Of a stretch of DNA of 64,000 bases, positions 1-11,256 are shown piece by piece. The notes below the pieces were generated by a model. That model saw only the letters and a program-made list of their open reading frames with translations. It was not told the origin of the DNA and did not search any database. The stretch's first letter is position 1. Every line of letters starts with the position of its first letter. The translations under genes were made by a program, and so were the position numbers. This DNA comes from Platerodrilus igneus (taxonomy: Eukaryota > Arthropoda > Insecta > Coleoptera > Lycidae): assembly GCA_036346225.1 (NCBI GenBank), contig JARFIW010000108.1, forward strand, positions 124,001 to 188,000. The letters are read 5' to 3'.

Positions 1-802
1 CTTAACATATGATATTTTTTATCCCACTCTAATGCATGCTGAAAATAATCTCTCCTTATATTATATCGATCCCTTCCTGTTTATCTGCTAACTACCATTC
101 GTAGAATAGACATGTTATTTGAGCGCGTTCTTAGTCTGCCTACCGGGAAATTTAGCAACGGCTATATTGTTTACAACACTATTCAGAAAACTTTCAATAC
201 CACCACTCTATCGCGAAAACCTTGAAATAAACTACTACTAGAAACTTGTTTTCAACAATATCCGTTATAACTACTTCTCTTCTGCTGTAACTTTGAAAGG
301 TAACACAAATGTTAAAGCTTCTTACTAAACTATGAAAACAGATGCACGCAAAGAATATTTACATCTATAACTCCTGTTAATTCATAAACATTAATATTTC
401 ACACTCCTTGATTATGACCTTAAAATTATTGATTTTTACGCTAAAAGAAACTGAAAAGCTTTTGACTACTATACATCCAATCTGCTATAATTTAAGATGC
501 TCGCTTCTCTACTACACGTTTAAAATATTGACATTTATAACTTCTGTTATTTTCAATGAATACTTAAAATTAAATGGTTCTGATCCCTATCATTTAAACA
601 TTGTAAAAAAATTTTGAGAATATTTACACACGTTAAAAATGAAGCAAAATTAACTCTGAAACTTACTTTAAAGTTGTTAATTGCTGCACTAGAGTATTGG
701 AAATCGTCTCCAATTTTTAATGGGTTGTATTTATATAAGTAAACCTGCAATAACTTATTACCTGATTTATCTAATCAATTTTAACCTACAAATTACACAG
801 AA

Positions 803-852
<50 letters not shown>

Positions 853-1012
853 CTTATTGTGTTGAAATTAGCAGGTTTTAGGTCGGCTGGTAATAAAGAA
901 AACTCTTTTTTATGGCCTAAATTTTCGCATATATTTTTATGCTAATTTCAACACAATCGTATAAAAAGAAGGTTGTTACAATAAAAAAAAAGTTATACAA
1001 GCTATATATAAA

Positions 1013-1059
<47 letters not shown>

Positions 1060-1098
1060 CAGCAGCATACTATTCATGCAAAGTAATTACTATAAAAT
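1..1098. other. AT-rich non-coding DNA with two (AT)n microsatellites
   Basis: I see no gene here. Two (AT)n tracts lie at about 802-850 and 1015-1056. Between them an 18-base perfect inverted repeat (855-872 against 940-957, motif ATTGTGTTGAAATTAGCA) encloses 67 bases and could be a small foldback or MITE remnant. Short reading frames are not distinguishable from chance. The missing first exons of the troponin C gene downstream were looked for and not found. Confidence 0.6.
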
Positions 1099-1305
1099 TT
1101 AAACATCTATAATAGTTAATTCGACACAAGAAAATACATTCATGCCGATCGCATCTTCAATTTGCTCCTTGATGACGGTTTCTTGATCACATATTTGCCA
1201 AAGTCTATATTTAGTTAAGTAAGATGCAACAACATGGCAAATTAATTTCAATTCGCTTTTAGTGTTAAGATCAACTTTTGATGCTTTAGATGTTGATAGA
1301 AAAGG
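1099..1305 (-). CDS. unrecognised open frame antisense to troponin C exon
   Basis: The minus strand is open for 68 codons with no ATG near its upstream end. It ends at a TAA (1099-1101) and has a natural-looking composition, for example YLTKYRLWQICDQETVIKE. Its first 44 bases overlap a troponin C exon in antisense, so only about 54 codons are independent. It could be a terminal exon of a neighbouring gene or chance. I do not recognise the protein and found no convincing splice acceptor or polyadenylation signal for it. Confidence 0.18.
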   Translation of the reverse strand, partial: PFLSTSKASKVDLNTKSELKLICHVVASYLTKYRLWQICDQETVIKEQIEDAIGMNVFSCVELTIIDV

Positions 1306-1820
1306 CTACATTGAAACTGATATGATAGGAACCATTCTCGACATGCTGGGTACCCAACTGGCAGGAGAAGAACTACAGGTAGACATAAACTTATTATATT
1401 CTAACTGAAATTCAGTCAGTTATAGAGGAAATTGATGAAGATGGAAACGGTGAAGTAAGTTTTGAAGAGTTTTCCCACTTGGTTTCAAGATTTCTTGTTG
1501 AAGAAGAAGAAGATACTGCTGCTATTCAACTGGAGTTAAAAGGCGCTTTTAGGTTCTATGATAAAGAAGGTATAAATGGTGTTTGGTTAATTTTGCTTGT
1601 AAGTTGAATGGTCGTAGGTAATGGTTTTATAACAACGGACGTTTTGCGCGAAATCTTAAAAGAGCTTGATGATAATTTAAGTGATGTTGATCTCGACAAC
1701 ATGATTGATGAAATTGATACTGATGGATCCGGGACGGTGGACTGGGATGGTACGTATTTCAAAATAATTTTTTTTTAGTTATTATTGTCCGTAGAGTTCA
1801 AGGCAGTGATGATTGGCTAA
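1263..1820 (+). CDS. troponin C-like EF-hand protein, copy 1 (5' exons not found)
   Basis: Calcium sensor of the thin filament in insect muscle. Four exons can be read: 1263-1378, 1416-1569, 1618-1749 and 1795-1820, all with GT-AG introns of 37-48 bases. EF loop II ([12 protein letters not shown]) and loop IV ([12 protein letters not shown]) have full calcium ligand sets. Loops I (DVDRKG...) and III (DKEGNG...) lack the Glu at position 12, as in insect troponin C proteins that bind through sites II and IV. The C-terminus is EFKAVMIG. Exon sizes 116, 154, 132 and 26 match those of the paralogue at 18027 (116, 157, 132, 26), and splice phases are identical. The paralogue's ATG-only exon and N-terminal exon have no counterpart upstream within the window, so this copy is either 5'-truncated or has distant first exons. 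An AATAAA lies at 1946-1951. I am sure of the family and unsure whether the gene is expressed. Confidence 0.87.
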
Positions 1821-2120
1821 AGTTGTTTTAAGAGCTCAAATGTGAAAATGATCACCAAAAGTTAATCCCAATTTTACTAAAGTATGTTTGAGTAGTTCTT
1901 ACAATGGCATTTAGATGAGACTTAAAGATTTATAGAATTTTACATAATAAATTTTTTCCCTGTATAAATATTTCCTTATTTAAAATTTAGCCAATTTAAC
2001 CACAGAGGTAAATATACAAATGATATGGAAGAACGAGGTTCAGCAAAACCCTTCCTATTTTACACTAAAAGATATGTCTTATTGGAAGTGTTTGGCTTGA
2101 TCTCGTAAAAATCTCACCCT

Positions 2121-2354
2121 CCTTACATGTGATTTTCCAATGCTTCACCCATTATCCAGGAAGCGGGTTGTTTTACCTAAAAAATTTTGAATTTTGCCGA
2201 ACCCTTGCTGTTCCAAGCAAGGTAGAGATCTTCAACGTGCGTGACACACGGGACCTCCATTTTACCTCTCATTCGAACGAGACCGTGTCAGAATTCGAAC
2301 TCAGGACCTTGGGCGTAGTAGTCACACGCATATCAACTACGCCACGAGCCGCCC
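2121..2354 (-). mobile_element. tRNA-derived SINE, internally deleted
   Basis: Member of the SINE family seen about ten times in the window. On the minus strand it reads a tRNA-like head with a B box close to GGTTCGAATCC, a body with TTAAAGATC-like and CCTTGCTTGGAA blocks, and a tail with GGTGAAGCATTGG. About 60 bases between head and body are missing. Flanking copies of AATCTCAMCCTC at 2109-2120 and 2355-2366 look like the target-site duplication. Confidence 0.8.
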
Positions 2355-2366
2355 AATCTCAACCTC

Positions 2367-5015
2367 TACAGGCTTCGTACAAAAATACGCAGACAAACAA
2401 AGTTTTATAAGATTATAAAACTAAACTTCTAAATAGCTTATTTTATTATAGAGAGCATGATACAATAAAAATATGTGGATTAATTTAACATTTGGCGTAT
2501 CTACGTCCTGCTAAAAACCAAAATTTCACTCAAGTAGGCGCTATCCCTCCCGCGGGAAAAAACTTGTTGAACATCCTATGTTTCCTATCCATTCTTAAAA
2601 ATGGTAGGAAGTTGCATAGCACCAATTGGAGGTCTTGTATTTAAAAAAAATATATATTACATACTGAGAGATGTAAGTAGGATTTACGGTGACGAGACGG
2701 TTTGCAGCCCGAGCAAAGCGACGTCCCACGGTATGTATATTATTTTTTTCCCTACCTCTAAATTCAAAATCATTAAAAAAGCCCTTAAATTAAGTTTAAA
2801 ATTCACATAAGAATAGAGAATTATTTAATGTCGGCTTAGACCCGTAACCACGGTTTCTTTTATTCGGATGACAATCACTTACGTCCTAAGGGAAGTAAGT
2901 AATAATTCACGTCCCGCTTCACAGCCATTCTATTAAATGCAACTTACTGAGGGTCGGCTCAGTGACGTAAGTGTCACTTACGGCTAAGATAGGGAAAAAG
3001 ATTTTTATTTTTTAAAACAGCAGTCTTATGTAATATGGTTTTGAAAAGAATTTCGAGCAACTGGTGCCTGTCGTCCAAACAGTGAGTGTTTTATAGTACT
3101 TTTTAATCATAAATGTGCTTACGTGTGTCAGACGTAATTTTCTTGATTTTCTTTGGGAATTAAGCCACTCATAGTTATTAAAATCGTCTTTATTTACGTT
3201 TCGATCCATGATAATATCAACATAAATAATTTATTTAGTTCAGTAAACGCTGGAACAACAACTGAACATACTTATACACGCCACAACACACCCGTACACC
3301 CATAATCCACACACATTCCACAGGCCTTGTACCGCCGTTGATCTACCAATGTGCGTCCGAAAACTTCAACCTCTCTTGGAGTGGATAGACATTTCGTGGG
3401 AGCAAATGTATCGAAACAAAGAACTTTACAACTGACTTCCATCGAGTGTAGACATGTGTAGTGCTTTGACTTATTGACCAGTGATTCCCCCTTCCGTTCA
3501 CATCCTATCGTTTAACACATACCGGCGCTTCGTCAAAGAGGGCTAGAGCCAGGCGAACACAAACAATAGGACCCGCCACAAAATCCCTGTAGCCGCTGCA
3601 TCATGAGCGAGATACGACGTATAAGTGTTAACCATAATAATTTAGCAACATGTTTGGTCGCCTCGGGAAAATTAACTCCCGAGTAAATTTGAGGTTATAT
3701 GTTGTTACGTTCATGTACAATAATTTTTAACTTAAATCCCTTTGGCGTTAAACACGAAAATTAATTCCGTAAATTAAAATAACCCTTTCACGTGTTTAAA
3801 ATTGTATTGCAATTAATAATAAATACCCTATAAATTTTACTTGATAAATCTTTCTGCTCATTAAAAAAATAAATATCTTTTCTAAGAATTCCTTAACGTG
3901 AAATTTACGCCATAATTAGATAGGCAAGAACGTCTTTCCAAGTATTCAATAATTAATGTTGGTGTGTTTTCCCTTTTGTAAGAATTCGTCGAAATTGTTG
4001 CAATAAATTCAGGTTTTCCAGTTTTGAAGCCTTAACAACGATATTACTGTGAGCTTTGGTTCTTAGTTAAAGAAAATTAATATTCATTTTGCTTTGTAAT
4101 CTTCACAAGTAAACACGTGTTGAATGTTTGGTTGTTTCCGTTTTAGTTGAAGCAAATTTCTGACACGCATTACAGCGTGGTGAGTATTTAGGGTTTTTAT
4201 AAAATTATACCTTTCGACTACCACGAATTAATTCTATTTGTAATCGCTCTAGTTTTCTTCCGGCGGCTTTAGAGCTGTAGTGAATGGTTCTCCCTTGTTC
4301 TGATGCGAGAACCACCCCAAGGCGGGATCACGCATACATTGTACTGCCAATGTGGCATAACTGATTTTATAGTTATAATCATTTAAAGCTGTGGTATTTA
4401 GGGTTGCGTTGGGGTTTTTTTGTTGGTTGCTGAATAACTTAGGGCGAGATACCTAAAAACAACAGCTCGCTATTTCAAAACTGTTTTCTGTTTATTGTGT
4501 GTATATAATTTTTGTTTGGGTACTCATGTGCTATTGTACATATTTTTTTAAATTATAGGTTTCCTTTTTTTGGTATATATTGTGTTGAGTACGAATGCGT
4601 GAGGGTAAGTTTTTCTTTTTTTATTTCAGGTCTCCCTTAATTCTTTTTGTTGTATGTATAAAACCCCGCTTACTCGCCGATCGAGGCCGGTCATACTTTT
4701 TTCTTTCTTTCTTTATGTTGGTTTTTTTTATAGGTTACGTCAATGTACGTAACAATGTGTTAAACAGTAACTGTAGCGCGCTCTAAATGCGGTGGTTTTT
4801 AAGGTATTTCAATTGGCGGTCAACGTGGTGCTTTTGTTAGAAATTTGAGTTTGTAAAAAGAAGGATTGACTTTTTCACACGCAGAAATTCAAAGGTGTAT
4901 GTTTAAATCTAAGAACAATCTAAAATTCGATAAAAAATCTTCAATTATCGCCCCTGAATCACAGATGCACGACGAATAGGGCGGTTGCATCAAAAAGCAC
5001 CTGTAGGCTCATAAA
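2367..5015. other. anonymous DNA, possible old LTR upstream of 4814
   Basis: I recognise no gene here. The sequence at 4814-4828 (TGGCGGTCAACGTGG) differs at two positions from the tRNA-Lys primer-binding motif TGGCGCCCAACGTGG, which occurs intact at 27800. The preceding kilobase (T-rich with TTTCAGG and ATAGGTTACG blocks, 4560-4810) may therefore be a decayed LTR. GC-richer stretches near 2540-2740, 2840-3000 and 3280-3600 are unexplained. Confidence 0.3.
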
Positions 5016-7385
5016 CACGGGCAACACGAAGGGTACAATACCTAGAAATTAGAAAAAGAATCAAGAGCACGGTGATCTATGCTAAGAGAAAGAAGTGGCA
5101 AGAGGTCTACCAGCAACTTGAAACAGATGTGTTTGGAGAGGCATAAGAATAATACGAAACCAACTTAGCTTACAACACTTAGAACGGACGTCATTGAAAA
5201 AAAGACGAGAGTCATTCGGGTACTGTTCATCTAGAAGCAAGATAGTAAAACAACTACCGTATCAATTGGCAAACGAGACGCAGATTACCAATCATTTCAG
5301 ATGCACGAACTAGAAAAGGCCGTTAAAAACATAAAAGCGCCTGGTCCAGACAGCTTGTTACCCGAAGCACTTAAAGCAATTGTAAGTAATAATAGAGAAT
5401 ACTTCAGGGAGCTATTTAACGAATGTTTCAAAGAAAACATGATCCCACACACGTGAAAAACTGCTAAATTAATCTTGATACTGAACGCAGATAAAGCCAG
5501 GACCCAGGCTAAAAAATATAGACCCATCTGCCTGCTCAGTGTTGTTGACAAGTTGCATGAAAACCTTATAAAAGCCAACTGGTACACGGATGAAAACAGG
5601 AGGTTCTATGAAAACCAACATGGGTTTACGAAAGGCCCCTGGACGGTTCAAACAATTGATAAGGTGGTAAATTTTAAAAAACTAAATGATAGAACGGGTA
5701 AAGGTGAAGTGCACTAATCCTCGTCGACGTGCGTATCGTCATCAACACTGCCCCTTGGAAAATAATAATTAGGAAACTTTGTAAGAGGAGTAGTGCATTA
5801 TATTTGTCATACCTTAGTGGGAGGAAAATAATGGTGGAGAAGAGATGTACACGTGAGATGGCAGGGGGTGTTCCACAGGGATCGGTACTCAGCCCACTCT
5901 GTTGAACATACTATACGACAATGTGATGAAGGTCGATGTACTAACTAACGTACAGTTCTATGCAGACGATGTGACCATTTTGGTCTCCGTTAGAAACCCT
6001 CAAAGTTTGAAACAGGCAGCAGACGACAGTCTACAAAAATATTTGAGTGGATAAGGAAAAATGATTTAGAGTTAGCCCCTGAAAAAACCACGGCGGTAAT
6101 ACTAAACCATAGTAGGAAAGCAAAAGACCTCGTTAAAAGTCGCAATTGATTATGACCTTACTTTTGCCAGGCATGTGGAAACGGTTACAACTAAAGCCGC
6201 AAAGACTATGAAGGCACTAGGGGCACTCTTGCTGAATATATGAGAACCAAAAGACTAAAAAAGGAAAGTACTACAGTCCACTACAGTCTATCATCATGTA
6301 CGCGGCACCGATATGGAGCGGAGTTGTACGAATTAAGAGGTGTCATAACTTGCTTGTACGACAGTAACACATATGGCCATGAGAGTATGCAGCGCCTACC
6401 ATTCTGTGTCCACGTACGCAACCTTAGTGGTGGCGGGGCTATACTTCATCAATTTATTACTAGGAAAGAGTGGAATTCTTCATGTGGTCAAGAAACCACC
6501 CAGAGGGGAACTGATGGATGCCAATAAATAAACAAAAGAAAAAATGATAAAGCAATGGCAAAAGAAGTGGAAAGAGTACCTAGAAGGACGCTGGACTGCT
6601 AAACTCATCCAAGATATCCAAAAATGGATCAATAAAAAACACGGGGACATTAATTTCTACATAACTCAGGCCCAAACCAATCATGGCTGCTATGGAACTT
6701 ATTTGAGAAAGATCTGGGAAGAAACAAGCGGTAACTGCTAGCATTGTGACGATTTTGAAGACGACGCGAAACACGCCTTATTTGTATGTACAAGGTAAGC
6801 CGGGGCTCCAATATAATTGAAATTGGAAATACAAAAAGATTCCGGAGAATCTAACCGACTTCGTGCTAAAGGACCAAGAAAACTGGAAAGCTATTGAAAT
6901 ATATGTTAACAAGTGCTTAACAGGAAAGAACGGAACGAAAGGGAGCAGAAGACTAACTCTACATCTGATTTTCCAGTGTTCCACTCGAAGGTACTACATT
7001 GACCAGGAAGTGAGTTTTTTTTACCTGGAAATTTTGAATTTAGCGTGACAACACTCACACACGGGACCTCCATTTTACCTCTCATTCGAACGAGGCTTAT
7101 TTTTGTGAAAAATGTTTGCCTAAAATTTTCAAGCGGACCGTATCGGGATTTGGATCCGGGACCTTGGGCATTACAGTCAGACAGAAGGCTAAGCATCAAC
7201 CATACTCCTCGAGTTCCCCCGAAGTAGATGCTTAAATAGGTGGTTCCGGGGAAAGAGGGAAGGGGATTTAGTGCGGTGACCCTGCACACACCACCTAGTC
7301 CAGGGGAGTCCCACACTCTTCCGACAATTAGTGTTCTAGAGTAAGCCGGTGACTTAGGCATACCGGGTCTCTCAAACCCAGGGAA
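5016..7385 (+). pseudogene. R1-clade non-LTR retrotransposon, ORF2 3' half and 3' UTR, decayed
   Basis: Remnant of the reverse transcriptase and C-terminal part of a LINE. Visible in order, across several frames with stops: a pre-RT segment (AKRKKWQEVYQQLETDVFG, about 5070-5130); the RT N-block KAPGPDSLLPEALK (5337-5378); YRPICLLSVVDKL (5518-5556); GVPQGSVLSP (5870-5899); the catalytic FYADDVTILV (5956-5985); a thumb-like block near 6290; and the C-terminal block KWKEYLEGRWTAKLI with HGCY and HALFVC (6560-6790), which resembles the R1 end with its Cys/His motif. The piece after the SINE (7190-7385, with CAGGGGAGTCCCACAC) fits an R1-like 3' UTR. The endonuclease domain and ORF1 are absent. It is not in ribosomal DNA as far as visible, so it is an R1-clade relative or a dispersed copy. 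Not functional. Confidence 0.8.
6957..7182 (-). mobile_element. tRNA-derived SINE inside the R1-like LINE
   Basis: Minus-strand SINE whose 5' tRNA-like head is truncated before box A and whose body carries a deletion. AGAAGACTAA (6947-6956) and AGAAGGCTAA (7183-7192) flank it as a 9/10 match, suggesting a target-site duplication. It separates the LINE coding end from its 3' UTR. Confidence 0.75.
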
Positions 7386-8480
7386 AAAATGGTAAGATAG
7401 TTATTATCGAGCTTATCGCAAAATACAAAAACAGTATCAAAACTATTGTGGCAAATAATTTCTTCACCACTTTGGATGTTGCCAAAAAGCTTTTGTAGAC
7501 ACTTTACGAAAAAATAAAAAATGCATACCACAAATAATGCTATCAAACAGTACACGAGAACCATTGTTTACAGAATTGTTGTTCCATGAAAATGATGTTG
7601 CAATGATTTCATATGTACCCTAAAAAAAGGAAGTGTATGCTGGCTGCTTCTGTCAATTGTGCACTATGACAAAAACAGTCGAAGGAAGGCTCAAACTAAA
7701 GCCAATAGTAGTCCACTACAACAAGAACAAATGTGGTGTAGATGTAATGGACCAAATGCTGATGACCATCACCTACAAACGCCGAACAAAACGATGGCCT
7801 GTTGCCTTGTAACATCTTGGTTATTGTCCATTGCTTAACAAACTCTCACACACGCAGAACTGATGGTCGCAGAAATTTCTTATACATTATATGTGACCAG
7901 CTCGTAACACCTTACATGAAGGTTAGAAGTTCAAATCAGAGAAATGTGGTTTAGTATAAAATAAGACACGCAATGGAATAATACACTGGAGCACCCACAT
8001 TACATGTGATTTTTCCAATGCTCCACCCGAAGGTACTACATTGGCCAGGAAGCGAGTTTTTTTTTTTACCTGGAAAATTTTGAATTTTGCCGAATCCTTG
8101 CTGTTCCAAGCAAGGTAGGGATCTTTAACGTGCGTGACAACACTCACACACGGGACCTCCATTTTATCTCTCATCCGAACGAGGGTGTATTTTTGCGAAA
8201 AATGCTCGCCTAACATTTTTCAAGCGGACCGTGTCGGGATTCGAACCCGGGACCTAGGGCGTAGCAGTCACACACATACCACTACGCCACGGAGCCGCCT
8301 ACTGGAGCACCCACAACGGTAAGTAATGATTTAAATATAAATTTTTAACTAATAACTTGTTTCTACTACTCTACAGGCACAAGAATCTTCGGTTCAGCCG
8401 GAGAGTTCCAATTCACACATTTTGCCAGAAGACAAAAACAAATACTGCTAATATATGCCATTGAGAAGACCACCATCAGC
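7386..8480 (+). pseudogene. piggyBac-family transposase remnant
   Basis: C-terminal half of a piggyBac DDE transposase, broken by stops and shifts. NNFFTTLDVAKKLL (about 7450-7492) corresponds to the conserved DNWFTSxxLAxxLL block, with the first Asp of that block now Ala. It is followed by HENDVAMISYVP (7588-7623), TKTVEGRLKLKP (7671-7706) and HYNKNKCGVDVMDQM (7717-7761), the last carrying the conserved Asp of the family. KRRTKRWPVAL follows and then a stop. A SINE interrupts the downstream part. Beyond it, a GTAAGT...CTACAG intron-like stretch (8318-8377) and AEFQ/RRQKQ-like residues may be the decayed Cys-rich tail. No terminal repeats were identified. Confidence 0.75.
8000..8300 (-). mobile_element. 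full-length tRNA-derived SINE (type B head)
   Basis: Near-complete copy, useful as a reference. On the minus strand the head reads GGCGGCTCCGTGGCGTAGTG with box A, and GGTCCCGGGTTCGAATCCCG with a perfect pol III B box. The roughly 200-base body follows, then the tail with CCTTCGGGTGGAGCATTGG. A 15-bp target-site duplication (ACTGGAGCACCCACA) sits at 7985-7999 and 8301-8315. Confidence 0.92.
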
Positions 8481-8626
8481 GCAAAATAAGATTTCTATGC
8501 GAGTTACATATCCTTCAAATCAATATATGTATAATTAAATAGAAATTATTAAGAAACTTAAGTTAGATGCAACATTGTAATTCAAGGATAAATAAAGAAA
8601 AGATTAATGAAAGTTCACAAGCAAGT

Positions 8627-8993
8627 TGTGAGAACGGATGTGAATACAATGTATTCCTGACCCAACGTGATACTGCAGGCGCAGGTCACAGACGGTAGTA
8701 AAACGACAATTATTAGAATTAAGATTATTACTTTGTATTGTATAAATTAATAAAGAAATAAGCAAACATGAGCTCTGCAGTTCCCACAGAAATGTGAGGG
8801 GCAGGGACAACATAAATACCCCGAGAGCCCCAAGATAGTCAGTCAGTCTTTAGCCTCACAGCTTTTACATTGTTTGTTGTTCAGGCTACTCGCCCTAATT
8901 TAAATCCATTTAATAGTAATTTTGACTTAGAGTAATTTTAAATAGTTTGACAAAATTCCATTTGTTATTTCTGCATAAATAAAAATTGTTACA
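8627..8993 (+). mobile_element. probable solo LTR
   Basis: A 367-base segment starting TGTGAGAACGG and ending AATTGTTACA. It holds a TATA-like CATAAATAC at about 8811 and an AATAAA near 8976, in the U3-R-U5 order of an LTR. Flanks CAAGT and AGAGT are only a partial 5-bp duplication. No second copy is in the window, so the call rests on architecture alone. Confidence 0.4.
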
Positions 8994-9397
8994 AGAGTTT
9001 TTAAAAAAAGACTTTTTTAAAAACGCAGCTCCCTATATGTCTTAATCACTCTGAACCATCTTGCACCTGCTTCAACTGCATCAATGCAGCGCAACAAAAA
9101 CAACAACCAGAATAAGAAGAAGAATAATTAATTTTGTTTTAATTCTATTACTTGTTTATAGTATCTCTTATTACATCTTCAATAATTGTACCGTTTAAAA
9201 TGCTAATGTTTTTGTTATTTTGCATTCACTTCGCCTTTTCGTCTCAGTTTAGCAGAACAGCAAGGTCTGCCCAGACCTTCCCGTATTATAAGAGGTCGCC
9301 CACTAAGTGTATACATAAGGGTTAACCAGAACAACTTTTTGAAGCGTTTTGTATTGACAATTAATATTAGTTACCTCGAAAACAGCTTGAATACACA
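8994..9397. other. anonymous spacer
   Basis: Short AT-rich spacer between the probable solo LTR and the Ty3/Gypsy element. Nothing recognised. Confidence 0.5.
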
Positions 9398-9401
9398 TCG
9401 T

Positions 9402-10674
9402 TGTTATCGTACGAGTGGGCGGCGTCTGAAAGTATGTAGACTTGGCACTGTTAAGTTTAATATTCACAAGCAAACAAATAAAAGAAAGTTTATAAGTACA
9501 CAGATATGCAGGTTAAATAGCTAAAATGAACAGTTTATGCAGTTGGAAGCACTTCGAAAGTCTTCGGTAATCTTCGGATGTGAACGAACACAGCTCGGAA
9601 AGGTCCAGAGGTCTTCGGCAGTCTGCGGAACTTTTCGGAAGGTTTTGGGATTTCTTGGTGAGGATGAGTGAAAGCTTGAACAACGATAGTTAGAAAGTAT
9701 TTATAGTTTGAAGAAGTCCAAACGTCTTCGGCGGTCTTCGGGACTCTTCGGACGGTTTCGCGTTTTACTTGCGGGACAACGTGAAGTTATAAAAAGTTAT
9801 GATCTAAACATAAGAGCTATAGATTAAACTTATATACAATATTAAGGAGTTCAGAAGTCTTCGGTAGGCTTCAGAATTCCTCGGAAGGGCTCGGCTTTTA
9901 CTTGTGAGGCTGAGTAGAACTTTAATAACGATAATTAGAAAGTATTTGTAGTTTGAAGAGGTCTAGACGTCTTCGGCGGTCTTCGGGATTCTTCGGAAGG
10001 CTTCGTGTTCTATTGTGGGACAACGTGAAGTTATAAAGAATTATGATATGTACATAAAAACTGTACATTAAACATGTTTACAATTTTAAGGGGGTCAGAA
10101 GTTTTCGGTAGGCTACGCAATTCTTCTGAAGGCTTCGGGATTTACTTGTGAGGCTGAGGAACTTAAATAACGATAATTAGAAAGTATTTATAGTTGGAAG
10201 AAATCCAGACGTCTTCGGCGGTCTTCTGGACTCTTCGGAGGCCTTCGTGTTCTACTCGTGTGACAACGTGGAATTATAAAGAATTATCGCGGCGTGTCCC
10301 AGGTACGGCGCCGGGCAGCGTAACTGGTCAAAATTAAGCAGGCTATGGAGAGCACTACTATATGTTATTTACAGTACTGAACTATAGCGGCGAAATTAAG
10401 CAGACTATGGGGAGCACTGCTATACGTGGTTTACAGGCTATGGTGAGCACTGTAGTTGAGTTCTTATGCTATGGTGAGCACTAAGTGTACTGAATCCTGC
10501 TGGGTTTGCAATCGTATTTATATGCTTTCTTCTCCTATGCAAGGTATGTTGAGAAAAGGTTAGCGGAATTGGCATCCAATAGATTTGCTGCTTTTAGGCT
10601 AGCACAAAAAATGAGTTCGAGTTTCCGATTTTCTAGGCCTTTGTTCTATGTTCAACACCTGTACTTTGGTAACA
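9402..10674 (-). repeat. 3' LTR of Gypsy element 1
   Basis: 1273 bases, paired with 15332-17583. It contains about 2.5 direct subrepeats of roughly 245 bases (starts near 9706, 9951 and 10193) rich in CTTCGG words, and a second set of short repeats with CTATGGtGAGCACT at 10340-10490. The subrepeats may be regulatory. The outer edge TGTTATCG and inner edge GGTAACA give standard TG...CA ends on the minus strand. Confidence 0.9.
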
Positions 10675-10689
10675 TACCCCCTCCCTCAC
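10675..10689 (-). other. polypurine tract of Gypsy element 1
   Basis: On the minus strand GTGAGGGAGGGGGTA directly abuts the TGTTACC start of the 3' LTR. This is the plus-strand primer position expected for a Ty3/Gypsy element and supports the LTR boundary. Confidence 0.85.
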
Positions 10690-11073
10690 TGAAAAGTGTA
10701 GCGTAGCTAGGTTGATGCGAGACGGTGAGCGTCGAGTGGGCGCTGATCCAATATCTTTGGAATGTATCTTCACATCATCCCGTTCCAGCCGAACCCAGTA
10801 GATATAGGTTCCGGCTCTCCTTTGGATTGGGTGGGGCCCTGCCCATTTCCTCTCGAACTGATTCTTGGTGGAGGGGTGGTTCCTAATCATGACCATGTCC
10901 CCAGGTGAAAATAGGGCGAGATCTTCGTCTTGGCCATATTTGGTTCTGAAGCGGCTCTCGCGATCCTGAATTTGTCGGATGCATCGACGTCGGGCTTCTC
11001 CTTGATTGTCCACTAGCGGGCGGTGGAGGTCTCGTAGTGTCACATGGGTTATCGGCAGATTCGAGTTCTCATC
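10690..11073 (-). pseudogene. Gypsy element 1 integrase C-terminal fragment
   Basis: Minus-strand frame with TLRDLHRPLVDNQGEARRR, then FSPGDMVMIRNHPSTKNQFE, KWAGPHPIQ and YIYWVRLERDDVKIHSKDIG. This is the GPY/F-type C-terminal module of Ty3/Gypsy integrases. The HHCC zinc finger and DDE core are absent. In the same reading direction the frame joins directly to the start of RT across the Penelope-type insertion, showing an internal deletion. Confidence 0.85.
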
Positions 11074-11159
11074 CTTGGCAATAGATAATAATCTATAGGA
11101 ACACTGTGGCGCGATTTAAATAAAATTAAATAAAAACCCTTAACCACAAAAAATATTTA

Positions 11160-11208
11160 AATTACTAGATACGTATTTCGACCACTATGTGGTCATCATC
11201 AGTAGAAA
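11160..11208 (-). ncRNA. hammerhead ribozyme-like motif, left copy
   Basis: Reverse complement of the copy at 13320-13368. Core CTGATGA lies at 11196-11202, stem II arms GACCAC/GTGGTC with loop ATA at 11180-11194, and GAAA at 11176-11179. A very short stem III ATACGTAT is followed by the C cleavage position at 11168. One extra U sits between CUGAUGA and stem II, so activity is uncertain. Confidence 0.7.
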
Positions 11209-11213
11209 ACCTG

Positions 11214-11256
<43 letters not shown>

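Noticed and set aside
8223..8297. Possible tRNA gene with good A and B boxes
   Set aside because: It is the head of a SINE with a complete body and target-site duplication. The cloverleaf is degenerate and no independent tRNA is present in the window.
10300..10500. GC-richer block GTACGGCGCCGGGCAGCG considered as a structural RNA
   Set aside because: The same block occurs at 17168 in the partner LTR, so it is LTR sequence with short internal repeats.
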